Position numbers and translations under genes: made by a program. Source: 66-474 sp035281745 (GTDB lineage Bacteria; Pseudomonadota; Gammaproteobacteria; Xanthomonadales; Rhodanobacteraceae). From it: a stretch of 64,000 nucleotides of DNA. Shown piece by piece: positions 1-8,567 of this stretch. Every line of letters starts with the position of its first letter. Within the stretch, counting starts at the first letter, position 1. The notes under the pieces are model-generated. The model was not told where the DNA came from, searched no databases, and saw only the letters and a program-made list of their open reading frames with translations. Location: NCBI GenBank assembly GCA_035281745.1, contig DATEDI010000019.1, forward strand, positions 1 to 64,000. The letters run 5' to 3'.

Positions 1-84
1 CGCGCGGCCGATCTCCTCGTGGGTCAGCAGCAGGATACCCGCGGCAGGGGCGGGGTCTTGGCGAAGGACGGAAGCCGTGGTCAT
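1..84 (-). CDS. PTS system EIIA component, mannose family (5' fragment)
   Basis: Only the first 28 codons are inside the window; the gene runs off the left edge. The reading starts at an ATG and gives an N-terminus ending in GILLLTHEEIG, which resembles the start of EIIA-Man-type phosphocarrier domains (G-I/L-L-V-T-H). In xanthomonads this gene follows rapZ and precedes ptsH and ptsI, so the position supports the call. It would take phosphate from HPr and probably acts in regulation rather than sugar uptake. The catalytic histidine may be the one in LTHEE, but the fragment is too short to be sure. Confidence 0.55.
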   Translation of the reverse strand, partial: MTTASVLRQDPAPAAGILLLTHEEIGRA

Positions 85-146
85 GGGCGGAAAAGGAGGG
101 TCACCGGTCGGACGCTGCAAGATCTGGTCCAACCGGTGGCAGGTGG

Positions 147-1040
147 TCACTCAAGCTCGCGATGGAAGGTGAGTACCTGGTCGCGGCTGGCGCGGTAGTG
201 CTCGGCCAGTCGCTCGGCCAGGTACACCGAGCGGTGCCGACCGCCGGTACAGCCGATGGCGACGGTCAGGTAGCCCTTGTCTTCACTCTCGAAGCGTGGC
301 AGCCACGCGTCCAGGAAACCTCGAATGTCAGCTAGGTATTGTACTACCAATTGCTGGCCGTCCAGATATTCGCGGACGGGCGCGTCCTGTCCCGAAAACG
401 GACGCAATCGCGGGTCCCAATGCGGGTTCGGCAGGCAGCGCGCGTCGAACACGAAGTCCGAATCGGGCGGGATGCCGCGTTTGTAGGCAAACGACTCGAA
501 CAACAGCGTGAGGCCGGGCGACACCGCGCTGTATTCGGTGGTGATCAGGCGACGCAATTGATGAACATTGGTGTCGCTGGTATCGATGGAACGATTGGCG
601 ATGGCCTGCAGCGGCCGCAGGCGGCGGCGTTCCTCGGCCAGCGCGTCGATCAGCGAAAGTCCATCGTCCGACAGTGGATGCCGGCGACGGGTGAATGCGT
701 AGCGCTTCAACAGCACCTCGTCGCTGGAATCGAGAAACACCAGCTCGGCGTCGGCGCCCGCAGTGGCCAGCTTGGACAGGGCCTCGGGCATGCGGTCGAG
801 ATCGCCCTGGTTGCGCACGTCCACGCCCACCGCGATCCCCGAAAGCGTGCCGCGGCCGCCATCGCTCAGGGCCCGGTACAGCGAAGGCAGCAACCCGGTC
901 GGCAGGTTGTCCACGCAGTAGAAGCCGAGATCCTCGAAGGCGCGCAGCGCGACGGTCTTGCCGGCTCCGGAAAGACCGGTGAGCACCACCATGCGGACGG
1001 GCGTGTCGTGCGGGTTTTCGGGTGTGTTGGGCATCGGCAT
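147..1040 (-). CDS. rapZ: RNase adapter protein RapZ
   Basis: A 297-residue protein with a Walker A motif GLSGAGKT at about residues 22-29 and the C-terminal RapZ signature GCTGGRHRSVYLAERL. In enterobacteria RapZ binds GlmY/GlmZ small RNAs and guides RNase E to control glucosamine-6-phosphate synthase; in this lineage the partner RNAs are not established. The ATG at 1040 overlaps the hprK stop by one base (TGATG), so I prefer it to the TTG one codon upstream. The neighbourhood (hprK upstream, EIIA-Man downstream) is the usual PTS regulatory block and suggests co-transcription with hprK. Confidence 0.93.
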   Translation of the reverse strand: MPMPNTPENPHDTPVRMVVLTGLSGAGKTVALRAFEDLGFYCVDNLPTGLLPSLYRALSDGGRGTLSGIAVGVDVRNQGDLDRMPEALSKLATAGADAELVFLDSSDEVLLKRYAFTRRRHPLSDDGLSLIDALAEERRRLRPLQAIANRSIDTSDTNVHQLRRLITTEYSAVSPGLTLLFESFAYKRGIPPDSDFVFDARCLPNPHWDPRLRPFSGQDAPVREYLDGQQLVVQYLADIRGFLDAWLPRFESEDKGYLTVAIGCTGGRHRSVYLAERLAEHYRASRDQVLTFHRELE

Positions 1041-1984
1041 CAACTGGGTTGGCGTTGCAGGCGGGCGGCCTGGCGATCCATGAAAATGCGGGCCTGATCG
1101 ATGCCTTGCGACTTCAGCATGTGGCTGCGCACGGCAGCTTCGACCAGCACCGCGAGGTTCCGGCCCGGCGCGACCGGAATCGTGATCTGCGGAACCTTCA
1201 CGTCCAGCACTTCATGCACACCGACGTCACCCGTCAGACGCACCATTGCATCTTCGGGCTCGTTGCCGGCCGGACGCAGGTGCACGATCAGGCGCAGGTA
1301 TTTCGAGCGCTTGACGGCAGTGTGCCCGAACATCTCGCGCACGTTCAGTACGCCAAGCCCGCGTACCTCGAGCAGATCGCGCAGGATGTCGGGACAGGCG
1401 CCGTCGATCACGTCGGGCGCAATCAGGGTGAATTCGGGCGCATCGTCCGCGACGAGGCGGTGTCCGCGCGTGATCAGTTCCAGCGCCAGTTCGCTCTTGC
1501 CGCTGCCCGGGGTGCCGGTGATCAGGACGCCGATCGAGTGCACTTCCATGAACACGCCATGCAGCGTGATTTGCGGTGCCAATGCGCGCGCCAGCTTGTA
1601 TTGCAGGAAGGTCAGCACGTCGTGGCCGCGGCGGGCGCTGACCCACAGCGGCGTCCCGGTTTCCTCGGAGGCGTCGCGAAGATCCGCCGGTACCGCCTGG
1701 TCCTTGGTGACGACCAGCGCGACCGGCTGCTGCGCGAAGATCTTCTGCACGGTCTCCCAGCGCTGGCGCGAATCGAGACCGTCGAGGTAGTTCAATTCCT
1801 CGCTGCCGACGATCTGCAGCTTGTTGGGATAGATGATGTTGAGGTAGCCGATTTCCGACGGCCGACGCTGGCCGGCGCCGCCGGACTGCAGCGCGCGCTC
1901 GGCACCCTCGCGACCGGCGACCCAGCGCAGGGCCATGCGTTCCTTGACGTCTTCGAACAGGTCGCGTGCGCTGAGTCGGTTCAA
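1040..1984 (-). CDS. hprK: HPr kinase/phosphorylase
   Basis: Bifunctional serine kinase and phosphorylase of the PTS carrier HPr. From a TTG start at 1984 the protein has 314 residues, the normal family length, with Walker A GTPGSGKS at 157-164, the HG pair at 142-143 in the expected place for the catalytic histidine, and the family signature LEVRGLGVLNV at 205-215. The open frame continues to 2071, but the added residues look like intergenic translation. A GGGGA-like ribosome site lies about five bases before the TTG. The stop overlaps rapZ. The ptsN gene, often found between hpf and hprK in xanthomonads, is missing here. Confidence 0.9.
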   Translation of the reverse strand: MNRLSARDLFEDVKERMALRWVAGREGAERALQSGGAGQRRPSEIGYLNIIYPNKLQIVGSEELNYLDGLDSRQRWETVQKIFAQQPVALVVTKDQAVPADLRDASEETGTPLWVSARRGHDVLTFLQYKLARALAPQITLHGVFMEVHSIGVLITGTPGSGKSELALELITRGHRLVADDAPEFTLIAPDVIDGACPDILRDLLEVRGLGVLNVREMFGHTAVKRSKYLRLIVHLRPAGNEPEDAMVRLTGDVGVHEVLDVKVPQITIPVAPGRNLAVLVEAAVRSHMLKSQGIDQARIFMDRQAARLQRQPS

Positions 1985-2190
1985 TGCATTCCCCGCCCGT
2001 CGTGGCGACGGGTGGGGATCATTGTGCCAGCGTTGTCGCGCGACTGCTCCTGAAAAGAGCAACCGCGCCATTCCGGACGACGCGGCTTTTGGTGAAAAGT
2101 CAGGGCAGCCCGTTCTGGTACTGGTGAACCGATATCCGCTCAGCCTGCGGAATGGTTCGGCGAGGCCGCGATCAGGAATGATCTCAAAAA

Positions 2191-2511
2191 TTAAGCCAGG
2201 TCCCGGATGTCATCGCGCGCATGCGTGCGCCGCTTGTCCTTGTGCCGGCGCACCTGAGCATCGAGCTTGTCGAACAGGGCATCGATGGCGGCATACATGT
2301 CCGCATCCACGGCGTTGGCGTGCAGCACCGCGCCGGCGGCGGACAGCGTGCCCTCGGCACGATTGGCTTGCGGGTTCTTTTCCACTTCCAGCACCACGTT
2401 CAAGGAAGTCAGGTGATCGAAACGTCGCGCCAGGCGCTCGCGTCGGGAATCGACGTAATCGCGCAGGGCCGGGGTGATTTCGATCTGGTGACCGCTGACC
2501 TGAATTTGCAT
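2191..2511 (-). CDS. hpf: Ribosome hibernation promoting factor, short form
   Basis: A 106-residue HPF/RaiA family protein starting MQIQVSGHQIEITPALRDYV and ending in a lysine/arginine-rich tail (RRHKDKRRTHARDDIRDLA). It binds the 30S decoding region and helps inactivate ribosomes in stationary phase. The length fits the short HPF class, without the C-terminal dimerisation domain of long HPF. GAGGAG seven bases before the ATG fixes the start. The position directly downstream of rpoN is the classic rpoN-hpf arrangement. Confidence 0.92.
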   Translation of the reverse strand: MQIQVSGHQIEITPALRDYVDSRRERLARRFDHLTSLNVVLEVEKNPQANRAEGTLSAAGAVLHANAVDADMYAAIDALFDKLDAQVRRHKDKRRTHARDDIRDLA

Positions 2512-2659
2512 GATTGGCTCCTCAAGCATCAGGGGGTGATGGAAGCCCGGTTTTCGCCGGGTTTGGCGCCGGCAGCGGCGCCGGTTGTGAAGATTTTCGC
2601 CTCTACTCTTTTGTGATCGTGGGTGGTCGAGAAAGTTGCATGAACGTGCTTTCGTGAAA

Positions 2660-2690
2660 AGTCCGGCATGGATGCCGGGTTTTGCTTTTG
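2660..2690. terminator. Hairpin in the rpoN-hpf gap, possible terminator
   Basis: A perfect stem CCGGCAT-GG-ATGCCGG (2663-2678) lies in the 261-bp gap between rpoN and hpf, with T-rich sequence on its plus-strand 3' side and a shorter one on the minus side. It could partly terminate rpoN transcription before hpf. A second GC-rich inverted repeat (GGCGCCG/CGGCGCC, about 2567-2584) follows nearer hpf. Neither has a strong T tract in the minus direction, so readthrough is likely. Confidence 0.35.
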
Positions 2691-2772
2691 CGGTCATGGA
2701 TGACCGCTGAAACACAAGCACAGGCGCTGCATCAAGCGTGCCTGAAGCGTCGTGAACTTTCTGTTGCAACGG

Positions 2773-4200
2773 TTACTGCGCGCGCAGGCGTTCGCCTGAA
2801 CTCGGGATGCGCAGTTGCTCGCGGTATTTCGCGACGGTGCGGCGTGCGACCCGGATCCCGCGGTGGTTCAGCTCTGCGGTGAGGGTCTGGTCCGACAGCG
2901 GCTTGCGCGAGTCTTCCTCGTCGACCAGCTTGCGGATCATCGCCTGGATCGCAGTGGCCGAGGCGCTGCCGCCGTCTTCGGTGGCGACGCTGGACGAGAA
3001 GAAATGCTTGAACTCGAAGGTGCCGCGCGGCGTGTGCAGATACTTGCGCGTGGTGACGCGCGAAATCGTCGATTCGTGCATGCCGAGTTCCTCGGCCAGC
3101 TCGCGCATCACCAGCGGTCTCATCGCTTCCGGGCCGAAGTCCAGGAACGCGCTTTGCGTGCGCACGATCGCGCTCGCGACCTTGAACAAGGTGTCGGCGC
3201 GCGCTTCGAGGCTTTTCATCAGCCAACGCGCTTCCTGCAATTGGCCGCGCAGCCACGTGGCATCGCTGCGTTGGGCGCGCGCGATCAGGCTGCAGTAGTG
3301 CTGGTTGATGGCGAGACGCGGCTGGCAATCGGGCGACAACGAAACCCGCCAGCGTCCGGCGGCCTTGATTGCGTAGGCATCGGGGGCGACGTATTCCGCA
3401 GGCGTCGGATCGAACGCCGAGCCGGGCCGCGGGTCGAGCGCCCGGATCAACGTGGCCGCGGCGATGACGGCATTTTCGGCCACGTTGAGTTTCTTCGCCA
3501 GCTTGCCGAAGTCGCGCTTGGCGAGCAGATCGAGTTCGCTGGCGGCGATGCGTCGCGCCAGTTCGCGCCCTTCGACGCGCGGATCGAGTTGCTCCAGTTG
3601 CGCGGCAAGGCAATCGCCGAGGTCGAGGCTGGCGACCCCGGTCGGATCGAAACGCTGCACCCGCAACCGCACGGCTTCTGTTTCGTCCTTGCTGGCGGCA
3701 GGCTCCAGCGTGTGCAGCGCGGCGAGCACCGGTTCGAGGCCTTCGCGCAGGTAGCCATCGTCATCCAGCGCGTCGATGATCGCCATCGCGATCGCGTGGT
3801 CGCGCGCCGAGAATCCGCTCAGGTTCGCCTGCCATTGCAGGTGCTCGCGCAGGCCTTCGGGCGCGGCATCCTGCGGTTCGGCCGCGTCGTCGTCGAACCC
3901 GCGGCTGGATTGCGCCCAGTCCGTGACTTGCGGCGACTGCTCGTTCCAGTATTCGGCGTCGTCGCCGAGTTCGGGGGTGGCTTCGTCGCTGGAATTTTCG
4001 CTGCCGCTTTCCGATGAGTCCGGCGCCGGGGCTTCGTCGCCGTCCATGCCGTCGATGTCGATCAGGGGGTTGGCTTCCGCCAGTTCGCGCAACTCGGCCT
4101 GCAATTCGATCTGCGACAACTGCAAGAGGCGGATTGCCTGCTGCAACTGCGGCGTCAGGGACAGTTGTTGCGATTGGCGAAGCTGGATGCCTGGTTTCAT
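2773..4200 (-). CDS. rpoN: RNA polymerase sigma-54 factor
   Basis: A 475-residue sigma-54. The N-terminal region I is glutamine- and leucine-rich (KPGIQLRQSQQLSLTPQLQQ onward), followed by an acidic region II (about residues 45-100), the core-binding domain, the HTH region, and the RpoN box ARRTVAKYRE at 452-461 that reads the -24 element. It directs activator-dependent promoters for nitrogen, motility and related functions. It lies upstream of hpf, hprK and rapZ in the same orientation. The downstream side of the gene at 2771 has no obvious strong terminator, so hpf may be partly co-transcribed. Confidence 0.96.
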   Translation of the reverse strand: MKPGIQLRQSQQLSLTPQLQQAIRLLQLSQIELQAELRELAEANPLIDIDGMDGDEAPAPDSSESGSENSSDEATPELGDDAEYWNEQSPQVTDWAQSSRGFDDDAAEPQDAAPEGLREHLQWQANLSGFSARDHAIAMAIIDALDDDGYLREGLEPVLAALHTLEPAASKDETEAVRLRVQRFDPTGVASLDLGDCLAAQLEQLDPRVEGRELARRIAASELDLLAKRDFGKLAKKLNVAENAVIAAATLIRALDPRPGSAFDPTPAEYVAPDAYAIKAAGRWRVSLSPDCQPRLAINQHYCSLIARAQRSDATWLRGQLQEARWLMKSLEARADTLFKVASAIVRTQSAFLDFGPEAMRPLVMRELAEELGMHESTISRVTTRKYLHTPRGTFEFKHFFSSSVATEDGGSASATAIQAMIRKLVDEEDSRKPLSDQTLTAELNHRGIRVARRTVAKYREQLRIPSSGERLRAQ

Positions 4201-4404
4201 GGTGACTTCGCGGGGCAGTGGCCTGCATCGTAGCTCACGGCAGCCGGCGTGGATAGTACGTGGGCACGATTTTTGCTAATGCGCATCGCCCGCTGTTGCG
4301 AAGTGCGTCAAGGTTTCGGAATCACCTGGCCCGGTCACGGACGTGTTCCGGCTCCAAGGCCTCCCACGAAGCGCTTTGCTGACCCAGGCCGAAGCAGGTG
4401 TTGG

Positions 4405-4720
4405 CGGAAAGTCAGGCCAGGGATGGCCGTTCTGGTCTGTCGTGGCCGGAAAGCAACCAGGTGGCGGCAACTTCCAACGATGCGGCGATCATGGACAATC
4501 GCATTTCCTCGTCGGAAAGTCAGGCCAAGGGTGGCCGTTCTGGTCTGTCGTGGCCGGAAAGCAACCAAGCGGCGGCAACTTCCAACGATGCGGCGATCAT
4601 GGACGATCGCATTTCCTCGTCGGAAAGTGAGGCCAGGGATGGCCATTCTGGTCCCGGTCGACCGGGAAGCGATCAGCTTGCGGCAACTTGTGCCGGCGCA
4701 GCAATCACGGAAAGTTGCAC
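4405..4720. repeat. 108-bp tandem repeat, three copies, the last one degraded
   Basis: Units begin at 4405, 4513 and 4621 with CGGAAAGTSAGGCC. Copies 1 and 2 are nearly identical; copy 3 is similar at its ends and diverged in the middle. Each unit holds a GGCCA-n4-TGGCC stem near its start, and copy 2 ends with the 20-mer GCGATCATGGACGATCGCAT, itself an inverted repeat (GCGATC/GATCGC). The repeat fills most of the 519-bp gap between lptB and rpoN (4201-4719), which otherwise shows no gene. Because 108 is a multiple of three, an open frame crosses it and gives a repeating peptide, but I do not regard that as a gene. A diverged single copy lies at 19694-19790. Confidence 0.85.
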
Positions 4721-5439
4721 TACATGTGGAACTCGTGGCCGAGATAAACCTCGCGCACTTCCTTGTGGGCCAGGATTTCCGCCGGCGTGCCGCGAGCCAG
4801 CACCTTGCCTTCGTTGAGGATGTAAGCGTGCTCGCAGATGCCGAGCGCCTCGCGCACGTTGTGGTCGGTGACCAGGACACCGATGCCGCGGTCACGCAGG
4901 TGCCGGACGATGCGCTGGATTTCGCCCACCGAAATGGGATCGACCCCGGCGAACGGTTCGTCCAGCAGCATGAAGCGGGGATTGGCCGCCAGCGCGCGAG
5001 CGATTTCCACGCGACGTCGCTCGCCGCCGGACAGGCTGATGCCTTTCTGGTCGGCGATGTGGCCGATTTTCAATTCGTCCAGCAGCGCTTCCAGTTCGCC
5101 GCGGCGCTGGCCGGCGGGAAGATCAGTACGCAGTTCCAGCACGGCCAGGATATTGTCCGCGACCGTGAGGCGGCGGAACACCGAGGCTTCCTGCGGCAGA
5201 TAACCGATACCCTTGCGCGCGCGCTGGTGCATCGGCAGGTCGGTGATGTCTTCGCCATCCAGCGTGATGCGTCCGCCGTCGGGTTCGATCAGGCCGACCA
5301 CCATGTAGAAGCAGGTCGTCTTGCCCGCGCCGTTGGGACCGAGCAGTCCGACCACTTCGCCCTGGCGGATCTCGAAACCGAAATCCTGCACCACCTGACG
5401 CGTGCGGAAACTCTTCTGCAGCCCTTGTGCGACCAGCAT
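4720..5439 (-). CDS. lptB: LPS export ABC transporter ATP-binding protein
   Basis: A 239-residue ABC ATPase with Walker A GPNGAGKTT at 34-42, signature LSGGE at 136-140 and Walker B FMLLDEP at 156-162. LptB powers extraction of lipopolysaccharide from the inner membrane with LptFG and hands it to the LptC-LptA bridge. It is the last gene of the kdsD-kdsC-lptC-lptA-lptB series, starting four bases after the lptA stop. lptF and lptG are not in this window. The 3' end abuts the 108-bp repeat array. Confidence 0.96.
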   Translation of the reverse strand: MLVAQGLQKSFRTRQVVQDFGFEIRQGEVVGLLGPNGAGKTTCFYMVVGLIEPDGGRITLDGEDITDLPMHQRARKGIGYLPQEASVFRRLTVADNILAVLELRTDLPAGQRRGELEALLDELKIGHIADQKGISLSGGERRRVEIARALAANPRFMLLDEPFAGVDPISVGEIQRIVRHLRDRGIGVLVTDHNVREALGICEHAYILNEGKVLARGTPAEILAHKEVREVYLGHEFHM

Positions 5440-5442
5440 GGG

Positions 5443-6087
5443 TCAATGCGATCCGGTGGTCGAGGCTGAAGCCGGGGCGGCAGTCGAAGGTGCGGCGGGG
5501 GGCGCGGAACTTGTCGCAGCCGGCGCGCCCGCCGGGGCGGGCTTGGCACTGGCGGGTGCAGGCTTGCTGCGCGGCTGAAGGGTGATGTGCACGCGGCCTC
5601 CTGCGGCAGGCGTGCCCTGGATTTCGCCGCTGTCGGTGTTGTAGACCAGCCGGTTGCCGTGGAATTCTCCGCGGCCCTCCTGCACTACCTTGGCGTCGCC
5701 GGTCAGGATCACGGTGTTTTCGGAAACCTTGTAGTCGATGGTCGCGGCTTGTCCGTGCACGAGGGTGCCGTTGTCCTGGGTCTGCCGAAAGTGCGAAGGG
5801 CCGCCCGTCAGCACCACGCGTTGCCATTGGCTGGTGTCATCGGGATCGGTGTAGCCGGTGGCCTGCGCGCCATCCGCATGGAAGCTGCCCTGATCCATGG
5901 TGACGCTGCCGGTGAAGGTGATCTTGCCGCTGTCCTGGCTGCCGGCGAATGTGCCGGCGTTGATGTGGATCGGCTGGTTCTTGTCCGTCTGCTTCGCCTG
6001 TGCGAGCCCGCATGCGAGCAGCGCAGCGATGAGCAGAACCGACAGATCAATGCGTGCGCGAATGCGGCGCGAGCGTGGCGTGGACAT
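5443..6087 (-). CDS. lptA: LPS transport periplasmic protein LptA
   Basis: A 214-residue OstA-family protein. A signal peptide (hydrophobic stretch about residues 15-31, ending AQA) precedes the beta-jellyroll domain (GTFAGSQDSGKITFTGSVTMDQG and VILTGDAKVVQEGRGEFHGNRLVYN are typical repeat strands). The last 50 residues are an Ala/Pro/Ser-rich low-complexity tail absent from E. coli LptA. It bridges LptC and LptDE across the periplasm. Its first 41 bases overlap the end of lptC. Confidence 0.93.
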   Translation of the reverse strand: MSTPRSRRIRARIDLSVLLIAALLACGLAQAKQTDKNQPIHINAGTFAGSQDSGKITFTGSVTMDQGSFHADGAQATGYTDPDDTSQWQRVVLTGGPSHFRQTQDNGTLVHGQAATIDYKVSENTVILTGDAKVVQEGRGEFHGNRLVYNTDSGEIQGTPAAGGRVHITLQPRSKPAPASAKPAPAGAPAATSSAPPAAPSTAAPASASTTGSH

Positions 6088-6625
6088 CGGAGAGCAACTC
6101 CAGTGAACGAGTGTCGAAGTCGGCCTTCATGCCGACGCCGCGCAGTATAGAGCCCGGCTCCTGAATTACGCTGGGCGCGGCGGTGGCCATGCGCTTGTCC
6201 TGGGTCCACACGGTCGCGTCGGCGGTGTGGATTTCGGCTTCGGAAATTTTCGGCGTGGGTGGACGGCGCATGTCGACCTTGCCGATCAGCTTGACGGTGT
6301 TGTTGTCGGCGCTGATCCACGCGTACTGCGAGTTGCCGTTCCATTCGGAGCCGTCGCTCGCGACGAAGTAATACTGCGGCGCGTTGACGTACAGCGAATC
6401 GTTGCCCTCGCGGCGCGCGAGGTGCGGCGCGGTCATCGTGAAGGCCAGCTTGCCGCCCTGCCCGAACGCATGCAGCGTGAAGTGGTCGAGTTCGTAACTG
6501 GAGCGCGGTGGCCCCACGATCGCCACCGGCTTGGGTGGCGGCTTCAACCACCACACCAGCAACTGGGTGATCGCGGCCGCGACCAGCAGCACGACCAGCC
6601 AGAAAACGGTGCGACGGTCCCTCAT
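6047..6625 (-). CDS. lptC: LPS export protein LptC
   Basis: A 192-residue protein with a single N-terminal membrane anchor (FWLVVLLVAAAITQLLVWWL, residues 8-27) followed by a periplasmic jellyroll domain with the family features YVNAPQYYF and TADATVWTQDKRMAT. LptC receives LPS from LptBFG and passes it to LptA. The chosen ATG overlaps the kdsC stop (ATGA) in the usual way; the longer upstream frame belongs to kdsC coding sequence. Confidence 0.92.
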   Translation of the reverse strand: MRDRRTVFWLVVLLVAAAITQLLVWWLKPPPKPVAIVGPPRSSYELDHFTLHAFGQGGKLAFTMTAPHLARREGNDSLYVNAPQYYFVASDGSEWNGNSQYAWISADNNTVKLIGKVDMRRPPTPKISEAEIHTADATVWTQDKRMATAAPSVIQEPGSILRGVGMKADFDTRSLELLSDVHATLAPHSRTH

Positions 6626-7152
6626 TCCTGCCCTTGCATTTGCGCATGCGCCGCCAGGATCAGGTCGCACACTTCGCGTGCGGCACCGCGGCCGCCGCGG
6701 GCGCGCGTGCGCCAATGCGTCGCGCTCAGGACTTCGGGTTGTGCGTCGGCCACCGCGATCGCGAGTCCGCAGATCGACATCGGTGCGAGGTCGGGTTCGT
6801 CATCGCCAACGTAGCAGGCCTGGTCGTTGCTCAATCCGGATGCGTGCAGGATGTCCTGGAGGCAACCCAGCTTGTCGGATTTGCCCTGATAGACATGGTC
6901 GACGCCAAGTCGCTCGGCGCGCAGTTCCACGGCGTGGCTGACCCGCGAACTGATCAGCGCCACGTCGATGCCATGCGCGCGCAACCGCTTGATGCCGAGG
7001 CCATCGTGCACATGGAACGCCTTGATCTCGCGACCGTCCTCGGTGAACCACAACCGCCCGTCGGTGAGCGTGCCGTCGACGTCGAACGCGACCAGCTTGA
7101 TCTTCGCGGCGCGGGCGAGGATGTCGCCGGGGATGTCGGTATGGGCGGCCAT
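6622..7152 (-). CDS. kdsC: 3-deoxy-D-manno-octulosonate 8-phosphate phosphatase
   Basis: A 176-residue HAD-superfamily phosphatase with the catalytic DVDGT motif at 24-28 and the motif IV signature GDDEPDLAPM. It removes phosphate from Kdo-8-phosphate to give free Kdo for the LPS inner core. The ATG at 7152 gives the normal family length; the frame continues upstream into repeat-containing intergenic DNA. It is followed without a gap by lptC, lptA and lptB, and preceded by kdsD. Confidence 0.94.
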   Translation of the reverse strand: MAAHTDIPGDILARAAKIKLVAFDVDGTLTDGRLWFTEDGREIKAFHVHDGLGIKRLRAHGIDVALISSRVSHAVELRAERLGVDHVYQGKSDKLGCLQDILHASGLSNDQACYVGDDEPDLAPMSICGLAIAVADAQPEVLSATHWRTRARGGRGAAREVCDLILAAHAQMQGQE

Positions 7153-7372
7153 GGCGTTCGGTAAATGCGAGACGCGAAGAATAACAAGCTTCGTCATGCC
7201 GGGCGCCTGTGCGGTGATCTGGACTGCGCAGGTGCGATGCGGAGCGGGCAGCGGCGTAGTCGACGGCCCCAAGGCGAGCCGCGGACGGAGCAAACGCCGT
7301 GGAACAAACCGATTCCGGGTTCGATCGCCGATGAAGCCGGTGATCGCCCCGAATGACGATGGACTTATGCTT

Positions 7373-7407
7373 CCCGAGTCCCGAGTCCCGGGTCCCGGGT
7401 CCCGAGT
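7373..7407. repeat. Heptamer tandem repeat CCCGRGT, five units
   Basis: Five consecutive 7-base units (CCCGAGT, CCCGAGT, CCCGGGT, CCCGGGT, CCCGAGT) lie just downstream of the kdsD stop. The whole kdsD-kdsC gap (7153-7415) holds no gene. The same kind of heptamer occurs at the end of rbfA, the start of truB and, with a different sequence, between nuoL and nuoM. Confidence 0.8.
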
Positions 7408-7415
7408 CCCGGCGC

Positions 7416-8432
7416 TCAAACCACCCGTGCGCGCAAAAGGTCGTGGATGTTCAACGCCCCTACCACGCGCTGCGCATCATCGACCACCAGCAGCGCGTGG
7501 ATCTTGTAGGTTTCCATCAACTGCGCGGCTTCGGCGGCCAGCTTGTCCGGGCCGATCACCTTGGGGTTGTGGCTCATCGCATCGCCTACCGACGTGGTGC
7601 GCAGGTCGACACCATGGTCGTCCAGCATGCGGCGCAAGTCGCCGTCGGTGAATACGCCCAGGAGGTGCGCGTCGCCTTCAACGATCGCGGTCATGCCGAG
7701 GCCCTTGCGGGACATTTCGATCAGGGCTTCGGTGAGGGTCGCGTCGGTGCGCACCATCGGGATCGCGGCGCCGGTATGCATCACGTCCGAAATCTTGAGC
7801 AGGCGGCGGCCGAGCGCACCGGCAGGATGCGAGCGTGCGAAATCGTCGGCGGTGAAGCCACGCGCTTCCAGCAGCGCGATGGCCAGCGCATCGCCCAGCA
7901 CCAGCGCGGCGGTGGTGCTGGCGGTGGGCGCCAAGCCCAGCGGGCAGGCTTCGTTGCTGACGCTGGCATCGAGGTGCGCGTCGGCGTCGCGCGCCAGCGA
8001 GGAAAGCGGATTGCCGGTCATCGCGATCAGCGCGTTGCCTTGCCGTTTCAGGAACGGCACGATGGTCAGGACTTCTTCCGTCTCGCCGGAATTGGAAAGC
8101 AACAGCACCACATCTTGCCGCGTGATCATGCCGATGTCGCCGTGGCTGGCTTCGCCGGGGTGCACGAAAAACGAAGGCGTGCCGGTGGAGGCGAGCGTGG
8201 CTGCGATCTTGCGCGCGATATGGCCGGACTTGCCCATCCCGGATACCACCACGCGCCCGGAACTGGCCAGGATCAGGCGGCAGGCCTTGCTGAAATCGCC
8301 GTCGATGCGTGCCTCGATGTCCGCGATGGCGCCTGTTTCGATGCGGATGACCTTGCGCGCACTCTCGACCAGCGCGGCGCGCTCGTCATCGTGGATAGGC
8401 TTGGGCGGAGCTTCGAGGGTACGCGCGTTCAT
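7416..8432 (-). CDS. kdsD: Arabinose-5-phosphate isomerase (KdsD/KpsF family)
   Basis: A 338-residue sugar isomerase converting ribulose-5-phosphate to arabinose-5-phosphate, the first step of Kdo synthesis. The N-terminal half is a SIS domain (VVSGMGKSGHIARKIAATLAS, LLLSNSGETEEVL), the C-terminal half a pair of CBS domains (about residues 205-335). The ATG at 8432 follows a CAGGAG ribosome site nine bases upstream. It starts the Kdo/Lpt series and is divergent from ibaG-murA. Confidence 0.94.
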   Translation of the reverse strand: MNARTLEAPPKPIHDDERAALVESARKVIRIETGAIADIEARIDGDFSKACRLILASSGRVVVSGMGKSGHIARKIAATLASTGTPSFFVHPGEASHGDIGMITRQDVVLLLSNSGETEEVLTIVPFLKRQGNALIAMTGNPLSSLARDADAHLDASVSNEACPLGLAPTASTTAALVLGDALAIALLEARGFTADDFARSHPAGALGRRLLKISDVMHTGAAIPMVRTDATLTEALIEMSRKGLGMTAIVEGDAHLLGVFTDGDLRRMLDDHGVDLRTTSVGDAMSHNPKVIGPDKLAAEAAQLMETYKIHALLVVDDAQRVVGALNIHDLLRARVV

Positions 8433-8567
8433 GCGGATGTGCTCCTGAGCCGAAACGCGATTTCCAGTAACATCGCCGTTTCGCATTGTACAGGCGGCAG
8501 GCACGCCTTCCACGCATCCGGCAGCGGACGCGCGGCGGCGGGCCGGCCCCGCGTTCGAGTACGGTTC

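Noticed and set aside
4398..4817. A plus-strand frame with a repeated 36-residue peptide (ISSSESQAKGGRSGLSWPES type)
   Set aside because: It only follows the 108-bp repeat because the unit length is a multiple of three, lacks a ribosome site and runs into the antisense of lptB.
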